Notes: generated by a model from the letters alone, not told the origin. A stretch of 64,000 nt of DNA from Nautilus pompilius (GCA_018389105.1 JACATO010000331.1:150057-214056); one strand, 5' to 3'. Counted from the stretch's first letter, positions 35,899 to 49,080 are shown. Numbers and translations are program-made.

Positions 35899-37593
35899 TT
35901 CTTCCTTGTTATCTCGGATCGATCGACCTTTTCTGTCGAACAAACCGTCGTTCCCCTGTCTCCCACCACCGCTCTTCTGCCTCCTGACACAAATAAGATT
36001 AACTCATTTTTCGTTCCCACTCGTGTCGACTGTCAGTATGCACCGGCCGTCACTCCTCGGGCTGTGTTATATTCTTTCGATTATGGTGACACTGCAACCA
36101 CCGCTGATGAATTCTGTAATCCGTTATAGAGGGCGTTACCCCTCTCTTGCCTCCTTGACAGGTTTTCTTGTTCCTCTTTAAAAAAACAACAACAAAAGAC
36201 TTTGCAATTGCCGACATTGTTGTTTCTTTTGTCAGCTATTTAAGATTTAAAACTGATTTCTCATATCTAAAACCAGAAACGTTGTGCCATGACTAATTAA
36301 AAAAACGATTTATTAAACGGAAATAAAAGAAATAGAAATGCTTTTGATCTTTATGATAGGTTTGAGTCTTGTAGTTCTCTTGACGTATAACCTTTAACGG
36401 AGCATTTTTTCCCGAAATACTTTTAAAATAAACGAACATATTTTTCTTTTTAAGCTCTTTCATCTTTAAGAGAGATTATAAAGATCTTGTTTTTATTTCT
36501 GTAACTAGACAAAGGGCTCTATACCTTTTTTTTCAGGAGTGATTTGCTATCGAAAATACGATTGTTAAAGAGTGCGGAGAAAGAGGAAGAGATTCGTACC
36601 ATCTAAATGTGACGTCACTTCTAGAAGTGAGGACGTTAGGTTGGCGTACAAAAAAGTTAGTTAGATCCGTTAAGTCGTATCGCTGTGTGCTTGCTAATTA
36701 CTCGTCAGACTTTCACCATTAACGCCACCGAAGAGGCCGCGTGCCAAAGCTAAGTCCCTTTTCTTGTCGTTTCCTACATATTTTGATTTCTGACAGTGTG
36801 TACTGTCTGGAGAACCACCAGATCTGTCTTGGTTCCATCAAGTGTTTTCACTGCCTCTAAAGCATCCAGTTTGGTTGACCGCTGCCTGACCCATGTGTTT
36901 ACTGGGTAGAGCGTGGAAATGCATGTCGCACAGTGCTTCCGGGCGATGGCCACCTAACTGGGAAGCCAGCCTTCGTTCACAGCGCCTCGAGGTAACAATA
37001 CTTGTGGCTGGACTCCGAAAACAGTTTGGGAAATATTTTTTAAAAGAGCTTTCAAAATTCAGTTTATTCCGAAATCTGCCCCGCTTCCTGCTGCGCTTTA
37101 TGCCACATGATGCTTAATATTTAACAGTGATATTTTCTATGTTTATCTATTACTAACCAGATCCACCCCCCCTAACCACGCCGACTCAGTTTGAATTCCT
37201 TGCTTATTGGATCTGTATATTACGTTATACGCTTATTTAATGATATCCATGCGATGTTAACTTCAGCGTGGATGCACCACTGCTTTATATTTGTAGTTTA
37301 GAATGCATCGCCCCCAGTTTTAAGTAGAAAAGAAATTAAGATTTGAAGATTTACGACCGATCCACGGGTTTTCAAAACGTCAGGACGATCGTTCGTGATT
37401 TCAACGATCGATGTATAAAGAGCGACCCTGTGATCCAGTGTCTGGGTCGTCCTTGCATTACCGCTATCTACAATTTCCTTTCAGCCCCACCGGTCCCCTT
37501 TACGGTTTGCAGTGTAGCTTCTGCCGTTTTCCTGCTTATTCTCCCTCTCGGCCCCGCGGGGTTCAACTTACGTGGGCCGTGCGTGCGAGTCCT
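35899..37593. other. No supported gene; palindrome pair
   Basis: Overlapping palindromes at 36609-36629. Frames at 35867-36181 start inside the hairpin and show no domain. Confidence 0.55.
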
Positions 37594-37852
37594 GTCAACG
37601 TAAAACTGGGGCCCCGCTTTCTGTGGGCTTAGTTGGACCCCCTAAACCTCCCTGACAGTCAACGTAGAACTGGGGCCCCGCTTTCTGTGGGCTTAGTTGG
37701 ACCCCCTAAACCTCCCTGACAGTCAACGTAGAACTGGGGCCCCGCTTTCTGTGGGCTTAGTTGGACCCCCCTAAACCTCCCTGACAGTCAACGTAAAACT
37801 GGGGCCCCCGCTTTCTGTGGGCTTAGTTGGACCCCCTAAACCTCACTGACAG
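37594..37852. repeat. 64-65-bp tandem repeat, 4 copies
   Basis: Units begin GTCAACGTA at 37594, 37658, 37722 and 37787 and share CTGGGGCCCCGCTTTCTGTG and GGACCCCCTAAACCTCC. Copies are nearly identical, so the duplication is recent. No gene is evident in it. Confidence 0.95.
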
Positions 37853-38553
37853 CGAACCTCTCGTTATAATTTAATTTAGTTGGCACTAAAATGGCTCTCG
37901 CCAGTTTCCACGAAGCAAGAATTGCATCAGCAGTGAGGATGACTTGTTTTCCGTATTAAACGAAGCATCAAACCGCAGATCGATTTGGCTGCCTAAGTTT
38001 CTCTATTTGGAGAATGGAAGGGGACCTGGAATTAGTTGTAATAAAACAAACAACAAACTCAAATTGGCCGCTTATAAAGCGGAAAGAAAGCAGCTGATTT
38101 ATTTTTAGAGAGTGGGTTTCAGCAGTGAGAAGGAAAACCGGTAAATGGAGAGAGAGAGAAGTAGTGTTGTTTCCTCATCCGTTGATCAGGCGAGACGATG
38201 GTGCATTTTGCGGCTCCTCTGGTGGTAGAATCCCTGTCTACGAGCAGGCGGCTGACGACTTTCTGTCCAGCGAATCTCCTGCCAGAAGTCCATTATCTTC
38301 ACAGGAAATAAAAACAAAACATTTGCCTTTGTGTTCTTTAATTGATTTCACGGCCTTTAAATATTAATAATATTAATAATAATAATAATCCAATACAGGC
38401 ATAAACAGACGGTCTGCCGGCTCGCTGAACAATATCATCCGGGCGTGAGTGAGTTTTGTGGGTAAAATCGATTATGCTTTGATTTCTTATTGCTTGTGCA
38501 CTTCATCGATCGGGCCACCACCACATTTGCTTGAGCGTCCCGTTTTGTGGAAT

Positions 38554-38895
38554 CGTAAAGACAGATCCGATAGACGGCGCTGTACCGTAGGGTGGCAGCC
38601 CATCGACGGGGACCACCTGGTCTATTTATAATATCTATTGAAGATTGTTGTTCTTCTAGTCGTAAAGACAGATCCGATAGACGGCGCTGTACCGTACGGT
38701 GCCAGCCCATCGACGGGGAACCACCTGGTCTATTTATAATATCTATTGAAGATTGTTGTTCTTCTGGTCGTAAAGACAGATCCAATAGACGGCGCTGTAC
38801 CGTACGGTGGCAGCCCATCGACGGGAAACCACCTGGTCTATTTATAATATCTATTGAAGATTGTTGTTCTTCTAGTCGTAAAGACAGATCCGATG
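38554..38895. repeat. 107-108-bp tandem repeat, 3.2 copies
   Basis: Units begin CGTAAAGACAGATCC at 38554, 38661, 38769 and 38877. They include GACGGCGCTGTACCGTA, CAGCCCATCGACGGG and CTATTTATAATATCTATTG. Length 108 keeps frames open on both strands (36-residue periods), giving spurious 106- and 127-residue frames. Confidence 0.95.
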
Positions 38896-39368
38896 GTGAG
38901 GCGAGCGCGTGAGGAACAAATGGTAACTATTCTGAAAAGCGTATCTAGTGACGGATACAAACCAACCCGACGACAAAACTATTAAGGACCGCCACCACGC
39001 ACCACACTTATTATTCAAACGCGACTTGGGTTTTTCTGTTAACCCTCTACTGTCCACCCCCTAAAAAGCTGGTAATATTCTTAAATCAAGTTTCCCAGTT
39101 TAAAACTTCAGTCCTGAGGAAATGTACAAGAATGTTTAATATTTTTCTTTTCAGACTTTTGAATTCTGTTGACTTTTTTCTCCTTTTGTGTCGCATTTGT
39201 GTCGTACGGTCTATAAAAAAACACGAGCGATACGTCTGAGATATTGATCTCGAATTCTTTCCCGACTGCTCAAATATTGGTTTTGTTAATAAAGCGAAAC
39301 ACAGGCAGCGTTCCAGCTTAGACGACATCAGTAAAGTCTGGCAATGAAATGGCAGCTACCCTACTTAC

Positions 39369-39442
39369 CGACAGATGGCAGGACTTTTCGCAAATATGGT
39401 GAAGAATAAACCGATCCAAATTGCCCACGTTTGTATGTATTT
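39369..39442 (-). CDS. Candidate coding exon on the minus strand, unknown protein
   Basis: On the minus strand the acceptor cctcggttccCAG precedes 74 open bases ending GTCG|GTAAGTAG. The frame reads NTYKRGQFGSVYSSPYLRKV then LPSVG. It lies just 100 bp from the plus-strand candidate exon at 39542, so at most one of the two is likely to be real. Confidence 0.22.
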
Positions 39443-39541
39443 CTGGGAACCGAGGCTTTCTGTAGTCCATAATAGCTGTGGTTCTGGCCAACATTCATTT
39501 TTGTGTTAGCCTGGCCTGCTGTTTTTTAATCCGGATCAAAG

Positions 39542-39665
39542 ATGACGTAAATGGCTTACGGGTAGCCACATCATTTCTTGCCGGCTGTCAGGCTGACTAC
39601 TCTATGCAGGACGGGGAATTGCAGGTGATCGCGGATTTGTTCTGGTTAGACTCGCCATATCTCTT
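39542..39665 (+). CDS. Candidate coding exon, unknown protein
   Basis: The pyrimidine-rich acceptor ctgttttttaatccggatcaaAG is followed by 124 open bases ending CTCTT|GTAAGTC. The frame reads DVNGLRVATSFLAGCQ, then ADYSMQDGELQVIADLFW and LDSPYL. The open frame also extends upstream to 39478. No family is recognised. Confidence 0.3.
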
Positions 39666-39669
39666 GTAA

Positions 39670-40956
39670 GTCCGCCGTTAACTGCACCTGCTTTCAGTTC
39701 TTAATCAACAAGTCACTTCCCTCTGGCTCGTTTGTTGTAGTACGTGGACACGATCTCCAACTGCTGCGATGGACGGAGATGGGCGGGCGGACAGTGAGAG
39801 TTGATTCGACTCCGCCTTTGATCATCCGGGCAAATTTGTAATTTTTTCAGCGAGTAAACCCAGCAGGGCCCAGCTGTAGATAAATTTGAATAATGCGCAC
39901 GAGAACCAGATCGTTATTCAGAACAGTTAAATAAAGCTGAACTTTATCTTAGCTTTTCCACGTTTACGAAAATTAGGCTTGATACAGCAGCGCCTCCATC
40001 GGCTTTCTGCGCACTCAACTACCCCCCCCCGGCACCACGACGTTAATCGTGATGTTTCATCGTGTGGTAAAGGCATCGCAGAGCCAAACCAAGAACAGTA
40101 ACTCTGTGGCTTATAAAAGCCAGAGCACTTCATAAACTTCCGGTTCCCATCATGTATTGCCTAGAAACTGTTTCCCAAATTTAAACTGTAAAATTTCAGG
40201 ATTTATGCATAAAAATGTCCATCTGACACAAAATTAGAATGGAAAATAAACCGAACTGAGAAAAAAAGACGGGACAGATCATCATTTTAAAAGACCAAAT
40301 TAAAAAAAAAAAACTCAAAACGCTCATTATTGCTTGGCATTTGCACGACCGTTTACCGTACTTCCTGTTTAATTTTGTAAAAATACCATGCATAAAGGGT
40401 CTTTGATTCCCTTTAGCATCCATTAAAGAACAGAGAAACAACGTTTTGTCCAGTGAATGAAAGCGCAGTGACTTATCCAGGAAGCATTCCTTATATACAC
40501 GATATTTTGTTAGCGAAAAGATCACAGCGCCATCTGTAGTTTAAAAATAGGCTAGTCAACTTAACTCCCCTAGAAGCCAATGAAAATGCGCCAGTGGCTT
40601 CTTCTGCTTTCTCTGGCCCGCAGATGTTATGCCGACACACACGAGCTTCTAACTGCAAGTCATCTCTTTTACTTCTGAAGTTATTTATGCTATTTCCTCC
40701 GACTCCCCGACCGGTTTGTTCAATTATTCGCGGAACATATTTACCAGTCATCTTTGTCTTCCGCCCTCAGGAACACTTACCGCGAGGCAAATTATGTTTT
40801 ATTAATCAGGCCTCGCAGCTAACAACTATCTCTTATCGGCAGCAGTCAGGACCGCATCTGTTACAAGTGATAGCCTCCATTCCTATACTGAATTATCTAC
40901 CCCTGCTTACAACTAGTCTTTGCGTCGTTATTACTGCTGCAATTTTAAAAAAAATA

Positions 40957-41006
<50 letters not shown>

Positions 41007-42968
41007 TATTATTATATTATTATTATTATTATTATTATTATTAGAAATGTACCCTTTCCCCTCTGATCTGGTAATTTTAGAATTTTCTTATTGTTTTCGC
41101 CGGTGTGGCTATGTTGGTATTACTCATTATTTTGTTATTCTCACGATTTAAAGGTTAGAAATTGATTTTCCTTTTTAGAACTTCTCTAACCGCACGGATT
41201 CTCCGCGATTTTGGACTCGCGATGACAACACCTGCTGCCACCTAGTGACATAAACACAGTTCTAGAGTCAAGAGCGATAAGCCTTTGGTCGATCTCCGAG
41301 CCAGGGGCTATCACATGAAGCACGAACTTATCGCGTCAGCCGATAGGTGGCGAGAGCGGTAGCAAAGAGTTGAAATCGCTGAGAATACTTGTGATTTCTA
41401 TTCCTAATATTAGTTTCGTTCGTGTTGCTAATAATGTAAAAGCTGTTATCATGATATATCTGCCGTTGTTGATATCCTCTTGGGTTACTGTTTATCCCAC
41501 TGCTATTCTTCCTAATGTCGTTGCCCTCGTTATTAGTTGACTGCATTAAATGGCTGTTATTTTTACAGGGGCAGTACTTTTGCTAGGTTGTTCTTGAAAA
41601 TACGTTTAAGGTCCATTTAATCAGCGCCGACAGACGAGCGAGTATCAGCACAAAGGCTGCACGGTGCGCGTAAAAGAACTGACTGGTTTTCTGCCTGCAG
41701 AGATAAAGAGTGGTGGCTCTTTGTCGACATTACTGCAGCTACGGCTGATATTGCACCTCATTTCCATCTGTTCATTTGTTCATCTTCCACGAAGCGGACG
41801 CGTGTGAGAAGACTTTATCTTATTAGTAAAACCACAAAAGGAACCCGCGGGCCGGTAATGATATTATACTCACAGGTTGAGTCTTTACATTGTGCCCTGT
41901 CAAACATAGCAGCAGCAGCAGCAGCAGACATCTGCCGTTGGAAATCTCCTGTCACCCAGCTTTGATTTTCATTTTTATTTTGAAACAACCCACTGATGCA
42001 TTTTCTTCAACAAAAACCGAACAAGTTGGTCTTGGCGAAGAGCGATCGAGGAAAAGGGTATTACCCAGAACAAAAGTAATAATATTTGTAAATGTCTGAG
42101 ACTAAGTTCTACCGAACTATTTTTTTTTAAAGAAGTTTGCCCCCCCCTTTCCCGGTTTCTTTAGTCTTTTCGTGATTTTTAACAGACTCTTTTCAAATTA
42201 AGTTTTACTCGAAGACTGGGAGGTGTAAGCGGCCGAGTTCGGTGTATTGAGGGATCTGAGGTTCTCGTGAAACGTAGTAGGGTTATTTCGGCAAGAAGAC
42301 GTAAAGCACCGCCATCCCGTACCAGCGATGTGTTGTCACCAAATGTGAAAGATGCCGAAGTCAGGTGAATTCTGTAATTAAAAAAAAGGTGCCCGGCTAT
42401 TAAAGCAGAATGGACGAAATTCTGTCAAGGTCGGCCATTTTACTGATATTTTTACCTCGGACACCACTGACCCATCGCTCGTTTACGAGGCCCGCACACC
42501 TGCTCCATCATTCCTGGATGATTTTGTAACCCATTTTCTAAGAATTTTTTTTCCATTTGTTAACCCTCTGTACATCACCACACTTCTCTTCTTATCTGCA
42601 ATACTCAGCACAGGTTGAGCCATAGGGCTGTGTCGTCTAATGCCCTTTTTTGTTAACGTGACCCTCTGAACCGACTCCTCGTGTTTTCTGTTAGGGGTGA
42701 GTTAACTAAACACGGGGCCTCCCAGGCCGGGGTGTAGGTGAACTGACCTGTCACACGGGGGGGGGGCAGCAGAACAAAGTACTCTGTGATACCTGGAACA
42801 TTCCATGTAGGTCTCTAAGAAATAAAAGTACAGAAGGTGCGCGCACTCGGGAATCTACAGGTACAGGTGAGCGGACCACCTCTCCAAGATTCCCACGGTG
42901 TTTATGGGAATAAAATAACCACTTCGAGGACGTGCTTCAATGGCTGTAACTGCTGACTACTGTGTCAG
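39670..42968. other. No supported gene
   Basis: Microsatellites only: (ATT)n at 40958-41043 and (AGC)n at about 41909-41927. The 185-residue frame at 40594-41151 is largely the ATT repeat plus flanks. Confidence 0.6.
40958..41043 (+). repeat. (ATT)n microsatellite
   Basis: About 28 trinucleotides on the plus strand as ATT, with two short phase breaks. It gives a poly-Tyr/poly-Leu segment in the 185-residue frame that spans it. Confidence 0.97.
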
Positions 42969-43062
42969 GGTGATCCAAAGAACATCGAAATGAGACAAGT
43001 CTGCGGTGGCAGCACTGTATGGATCGACATCTCTTCTGAGGACCGCAAGGATCACGGAACTG
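42969..43062 (+). CDS. Candidate internal coding exon, unknown protein
   Basis: The acceptor tactgtgtCAG is followed by an open 94-base segment and the donor ACTG|GTAAGC. It reads GDPKNIEMRQVC, then GGSTVWIDISSEDRKDHGTG, a natural-looking composition rich in Asp, Glu and Lys, in phase 0 in and phase 1 out. I recognise no family. No neighbouring exon of the same gene was identified, so this could be a chance open segment or a decayed repeat. Confidence 0.35.
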
Positions 43063-45053
43063 GTAAGCAAGCAGGCACGACGACTTCATGTCATCTTCCT
43101 TATTCGAAACATCTTATAACGAGCACCTGTTGACGAGATGTGCAATACTAATTAATAACTTAGTCTCCGGCCTGACAGGGGATGAGACGATCACAAGAGA
43201 GTTTATTTCATCAAAACCCTGCCGCCTAAATATATTACTTTCGATCTTGTGTTCACCGAGTCAGCATGCCATTACCGAGAAAGATCGGTTCAAAAGAGTT
43301 AATAATTTGAAAAGATTCTTTCTTAAAGCCAACTTTTTGGAAACGCTTGCAACTTATACGTCAGCAGTGCGCTAGGGCTGCCCCCATCATGAGTCGCTCA
43401 GAGATGGCTGTCTCGATAACAGCATCCTCGCGGACTGAACTGAATTATTTTCCAACAGAATTGATTACTTCGTATTAGTGATGTCATTTGTAAAAAAACT
43501 GTCACTAAGATCATAAAATAACTTGAATCATCTCGAATAATACATTAATCGGGGATTTTAAACCGCTTATCTTGGATTAGATGCTTTATTCGAACAGTTC
43601 TGATCGTTTTCGGATATAAGGGAGATGGCGTAAAAAAAAAATGTAAGTTATTTCTGCCCTTGAATTTATTTAAAAAGGAAAATGTATCTTCCATTTCATC
43701 ACGTAACATTAATGAAATAAAAGCAAGATACAAGGTGCTGCTTGCTAATTACTATTTTATAGTGAGACCGCTATATTATCAAACCATTTTTAACAAGATT
43801 CTAAAAAAAAAAACAATTTCTTTAATGCAAAGTTATTTTCTTCTGAATTTAACTTTAGGGATAAAAATTATCCTATTATTATTATTATTCAGAATTTATA
43901 AAGGTTCACTGCCTCTCAGTATTTGCGAGAGAACAGCAGAACATCGATCTATTGCCTTTTTGATAAGAAGGAAACTCCGAAGGCCGAGTCTGTGTCGCGC
44001 ACGAGTTGTCCAACTAAGACCCATCCATTCTTAGAATTATCTTCTAATCTAACAAAATAAACGATTTAGAGTAAAAAAAAAAAAAAAGAAGCAATTTTTA
44101 AATTAAAATTGGAACCGAAAAGGACAATGTTTTTAGGGGTCAGCAAATATCGTAATAGGGACGTGAAATGTTAGCTTTGGTAGTATCTGAACTGACTTCC
44201 GCCGGCCTTTTCCCTTATTGTTGGTGATTACGGACACCGCTTCCTGCCGCCATATCAGGACGGTGCTCGGCGCTCACCTATTGGCGCCAGTTTTTATCTG
44301 CAGGCCTCGCACCCAACTTGGCAAGTGATCAGACGCCATCAGTCGTGGGTTCCAGATCAGCCTAATCCCGATTGTGGCCACAGCCGACGACTCTTTTCTA
44401 CAAAAGAGAGGGGCTTATTAAGTAGTTTTACTTCCCGTGAAGAAGTGGGAGAAATCTTAACGATTAAATCCAAGAGTAGGTTGTGTAATGTTGACCTAAA
44501 CAGTCATCTGACAGTAAATTCCATGTAAAGTCCACCTTTATCAACAATAACAGTAGATATACATATGCAGTGTTAGAAATGACTACGAAAACGGAGGAAG
44601 AACTGGGCATAAATGCAAATAACGCGAGATAGATTCTCCATTGTACGGTCACGTGTTGATATAGTGCAGTATGACGGATTTTCATGCAAACACTCAGAAA
44701 GTGCGACAGACCGTAAAAGTATAAGTGGTGAATACTATGGCTCCAGGGAACGAAGAACCACGTGACCAGCGAATAAAATCAAAGTCTTAGCTGGCGAAGG
44801 CTGCTCCGTGCTGGAAGATTATTGCAGCCCGACTTTATGTTTCAATGGAAAACTCTGAAGAGGAATACGTGGAATCGGCGCTGAAGACAATAGATGTGGT
44901 CAAGAGAGAAAGCCCAAAATTTCTAAAAGTGATGTTCTGCGACTCAGGTATATTCTTTACGTGGTGGTAGATGACGAGCCAGTGGAGATCTCGCGAATGA
45001 CTCAGCTGAGGCTAAAGATTTTTCAGGAACAGTAAGATCCACATTAACTCTAA
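43063..45053. other. No supported gene; right part may be Tc1 5' flank
   Basis: Low-complexity A/T runs and short frames. Sequence from roughly 44.7 kb may belong to the Tc1 remnant, but I could not align its N-terminus or inverted repeats. Confidence 0.5.
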
Positions 45054-45617
45054 TTGGTCCCAATAAATGTGCAGTTTCCGAAAAAAACCTTTGCTGATGA
45101 GAAGCAGCCGAACGGAAAGGCAGAAACGAAACAGTGGGATGGCCAAACCCGGAAGAAGACGCAATTCGCGGACGAGTCCAAGTTTGAACTGTTTGGAAGT
45201 ATTCAACGCAGTTTGTTTCAAATGAGACCAAGGAACGGTATAACAGTCGGTGCCTCGACAGCTACAGGGAAGCATAGGGGTGGATCGATACAAGTGTGGA
45301 GTTGGATATTATTAATCAAGGGTGTCTGTGAGATTTGCATAAAATCGAAGGTATACCGGCTGCCGGCAGGTACAGGCAATTCTCCCCCATCATGCCATTC
45401 CTTTAGGAAGACATCTCATCAGGTGGGGATTCGTCTTCCAACACGACGATGTCCCCAAACATACAGCCAATGTGGTGAAAATTATCTGGAACAAAGTCCT
45501 GGTGTGAACAGCGATGACGCTGTATATGGTCACAAGGCTGCTGAGAAAGTCAAACGGCAACCAGTCACCTTGGATGAATTGTGGATGGAACAGCAATCCA
45601 TAGCCATACATTGATAA
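45054..45617 (+). pseudogene. Tc1-like transposase remnant (plus strand)
   Basis: A 186-codon open frame contains FADESKFELFGS at about 45168, the first catalytic Asp block of Tc1 transposases (usually WSDESKFELFG). HRGGSIQVWSWILLIKGVC follows, equivalent to HGGGSVMVWGCI. The pre-catalytic RKKPLL block is readable in a neighbouring frame at about 45082. The second Asp block is frameshifted: FVFQHDDVPKHTANVVK is readable from 45430 in another frame. VTLDELW near the end corresponds to the C-terminal segment, but the PPQSPDLNPIE block carrying the third catalytic residue is missing. It is a fossil; its terminal repeats were not located. Confidence 0.85.
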
Positions 45618-48029
45618 CCTGTGTGCGGGGGGCATGAAGACAAGTGTCTGTCATGCTATATATAGGAGAAATGCTCACATACCAATACTAATCCACTGTT
45701 TCATGACTCCCTTAATAACGCGTCTTGTGTGTATTCTGTACGTCTTCCTGTTACAGTTGCTCATCGTTTGTACTTATCCCTAGTGAGTTTCCATAAATAT
45801 TTCCAATACTTAGGTAATTTATTTATATCAGCAGCTATCAGTAAATGATATTTAGAGTCCATTTTGTCTAGTGTTACTCAGAACCAACACAGGTGAGTTC
45901 GAACCAGCAAAGTTTATCACGTAAATTAAATTGTCTTGTTTACTACTTCCAGACAACACAAACGTAATCGTGTTTCCCACCAGTCGATAAGCTGATCGAA
46001 GCCATTAAATCAGTCGGCTAGGAACTGGAACAGTCGCTGTTTTCTTCGATATAAAGGAACGATATTTTGAAAATCTATCGCAAATTTCCAACTGAACGGG
46101 GCAATCTTTTTATTTTCCTTCCCGGACCGCCGCCTTCTCTCACTTTACTGGAGCTACTTCTGGAGTCTCTCGTGCTTTCCAATCGGAAATATCCGGAATA
46201 CTACGCTAACGATGCGATCGAACTACTGCTTCAAGCTGTAATGCTGTATTGCACTTCATTACGGTGAGAACAGAGCTAATGCCACTCTGTGCAGGGCAGC
46301 AATTAAACCCCTCCCATCTGGACGAAAATTTATTTTCACATCATCTTTAATGTTGGGGCTCAAAGTGCCAAGGGATCACATTTGTGCCGCATTTATATGA
46401 CATTTAATGTCGTTTAAATACCACGTGTACACGGTTTTGTCAGTCATTACTGATGAAGATGAAACCGTGTGCTAGTTCATTGAAGATTGCGTTTCTAACG
46501 AAGTAATGGCTAATAAAAGACATCCAGCTGGAAGTTTGGGAAAGTACCAAGGTCGGCATCTTAAACTAACCATCACCCACCATGCCATTTTGTTGGTTTT
46601 TTCCCTAATAAAATACGATTTGTTTTGAGCAGCTTATTGTAAAATTGCTACCCCATCCACAATAGATAAGATACCATTACGTTCACTCACTCTGTTGTCG
46701 CAGTTTATTGTATCCAGGAGAAAAGGATGTTTTAGTCTAATCTATACCACACGGGTTCAATACGAGCATTCTGGAAGTAAAACGTACACTCGGAAGTATG
46801 AATACGTGGGAAATGATGGCACACCACCATCTTCCTTAAACACTATAGTTGCATTCTTACTTAAGCGTTATTAGACTTTAGGGCTTCAAAATCTGCCATA
46901 GAATTTGTTGTGTCCATATTAACCCCGCACTTGTCTAATATGGACACTATCCTGCCGTTTACTTTTATTGCCCCCAGCACTGATAAGAATTATTGGAAAC
47001 ACTATATTCACTCATCCGCAAACCACAATTCCATGCCATAAGCTTGTTTGTCTTTTATTGCTAATACGAGGACTCGCTGGAGACCTCACCAGCAAATAGT
47101 TTTTGATATATTGGTTTTCAATTTAATCTGTCCTTTCGACAAAAAATTCCGAGCTCAGCGGCACCACAGAAGTTAAACAAAACTCCATATTTAGTTACGC
47201 AAAATCAGTGAAGCGTCTCTCCCTTTATCTGAGGCTCTGCTGATCTGCCTGGACGCCCCGGCTAGTCTTTCAGTTAGTTTAGGAGCACCAAGTCAGCAAA
47301 CAGCTCGAGAGAACCTGACAGCTAAGCTTTATGAAAATATGAGTAGTAGTTTGTCAATCTTTTAATGAACTATCCTGGAGCTGAATAGGAAAATAGTAAA
47401 GGTTTTCACTTTTCAGTATTTACAAAAACGCGTTCGTTTTACTATGAAATCTTTTCAAACAAAAACCCGATCTCTTCTCAGTATATGATCACAAGAGGAT
47501 GAGAGCAGGGTATCTGATAATATATGAAAACCATGTTTTTATATTCCTCATTTTTTTTTAATTTACCAAAGATTAGCTTCTTGAATATAGGCAACTTTGT
47601 TCTGCATCGGTGACTCTACATCAAACACTTGATAAATTTGCTTTGTAATGCTTACTATGAAGCTAAGCAGCAGAGATGTCAATTTGGTTTCCTTCAAAGA
47701 TGAAGAAGTCTGATTATATCCGGTAAAAGCTCAGTTTCGGTGATATTTCCTTTCTAGATACAGCAGCCTCCCATAATGATTTGGCGACCCACTGTTATTG
47801 CGATATGCCAGTGTGTTGAGTTGTGCATCTGAAGTTTTAACCAACAGAAATCGTAGCTGTAAATTAGCTAAAGTTTCATTATAATTTAACGCCAGAAAAA
47901 CATTGCCGGTCGTTGATGGTATAAACCACCAAAAAATCGAATTTCTGGGTATTTGTTTCCTTGGGGGAAACCAATAATTACTTTTTTACTTTCTTGGAAC
48001 GACTTAGCTAAGGATTTCGGAAAACTTTC

Positions 48030-48075
48030 TTGTCGTGGATGAGGACCCGGGTTCGGTTCCCGCCGGTATTCAACT
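48030..48075 (+). mobile_element. B-box fragment of a possible tRNA-derived repeat
   Basis: GGACCCGGGTTCGGTTCCC has the form of a tRNA T-arm/B-box. No convincing A-box precedes it, so the call is weak. Confidence 0.3.
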
Positions 48076-48398
48076 CGAACTGACCTCTCAGGTTCGTTTT
48101 ATCCCCCCCCAACCATTCGTCTGTCTGCGTTGATTTTTGCTCCGGCACCCTTTTTGACTTACAACTAAACAGAGCTGTGTTAGTAGGGGCTCTCGGGGTA
48201 ACTCTGGACTGGCTCGCACCCTGACCGCCAGTTTCGCGATCACGTGACTCGCTCGGGGGGCGCGATGGCTGATTCTCCATGTCTTCCCCCCTGTAGCTTC
48301 TTTAACACCTCGAGAATCGGGACAAGGACTGGCAGAGGAACGAGTTTGCTTGTTGGATTTTCGGTTACTTAACATTTTAGATTTATTATATGAATGTT

Positions 48399-48400
<2 letters not shown>

Positions 48401-48438
<38 letters not shown>

Positions 48439-48476
48439 ATTATTATTTTATTATTATTATATTATTATTTATTATT
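48401..48476 (+). repeat. (TAT)n microsatellite
   Basis: TTA/TAT repeats with several phase-breaking interruptions. Confidence 0.95.
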
Positions 48477-49080
48477 GCTTATATAATCAGGTAAATACGT
48501 GTCTGCTAATCGAGGTTAGAATGTTCCACAGGTGAGTCCACGACTAACCTGCGCGCCTGTGTCGTCATTAAGGTGAATTTTTTTCTTTCAAGATTTTTGC
48601 CTAACTATTTTAATAGCTTAACTTTCCAAAAACCGGAACCCGGAATTAAAAGATCTGCAAAATGAGAGAGAAAAAAATTATTGGACAGGTGAAAATATTC
48701 ACTTCAGCTTTTCTCGCCACCTTACCGATAGAAATGGGTTCCAAGTCCTTGATGGGCGTTTTAATATCTTTACCCGCTTGTAGAGAGTTTTATTAAACTC
48801 TTCAATCCGTAAATAAGTGGTCACGGTACATTATACATCGCCTTCCTTTCCTTTCACCTCAGATTTGAAATTTATATCAAGTTGCTGAATCCTTATTTTT
48901 CTCATTTATTTAACAGCTTACTTCTTCTAATAAGCCATTACCATAATTATGATGCACTTTGAATAATATATTTAGATAATAGCCTTATAATGAAACAGAC
49001 AAAACTCTGGTTGGTTTGCTTGTCAGCTATCCAGATGGAATGAACGACTATCGTTCATCAATGCTTTTATTGAGATGAGA

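Larger units (their letters stand above)
45640..49080. other. No supported gene
   Basis: AT-richer DNA with no long frames between 46.3 and 48.0 kb, a B-box fragment at 48.05 kb and a TAT microsatellite. A strong donor (CCACAG|GTGAGTC at 48532) follows a 41-bp exon-like piece, too short to judge. Confidence 0.6.

Noticed and set aside
40594-41151. 185-residue plus-strand frame with a hydrophobic middle
   Set aside because: The middle is the (ATT)n array read as Tyr/Ile/Leu. The flanks lack domains.
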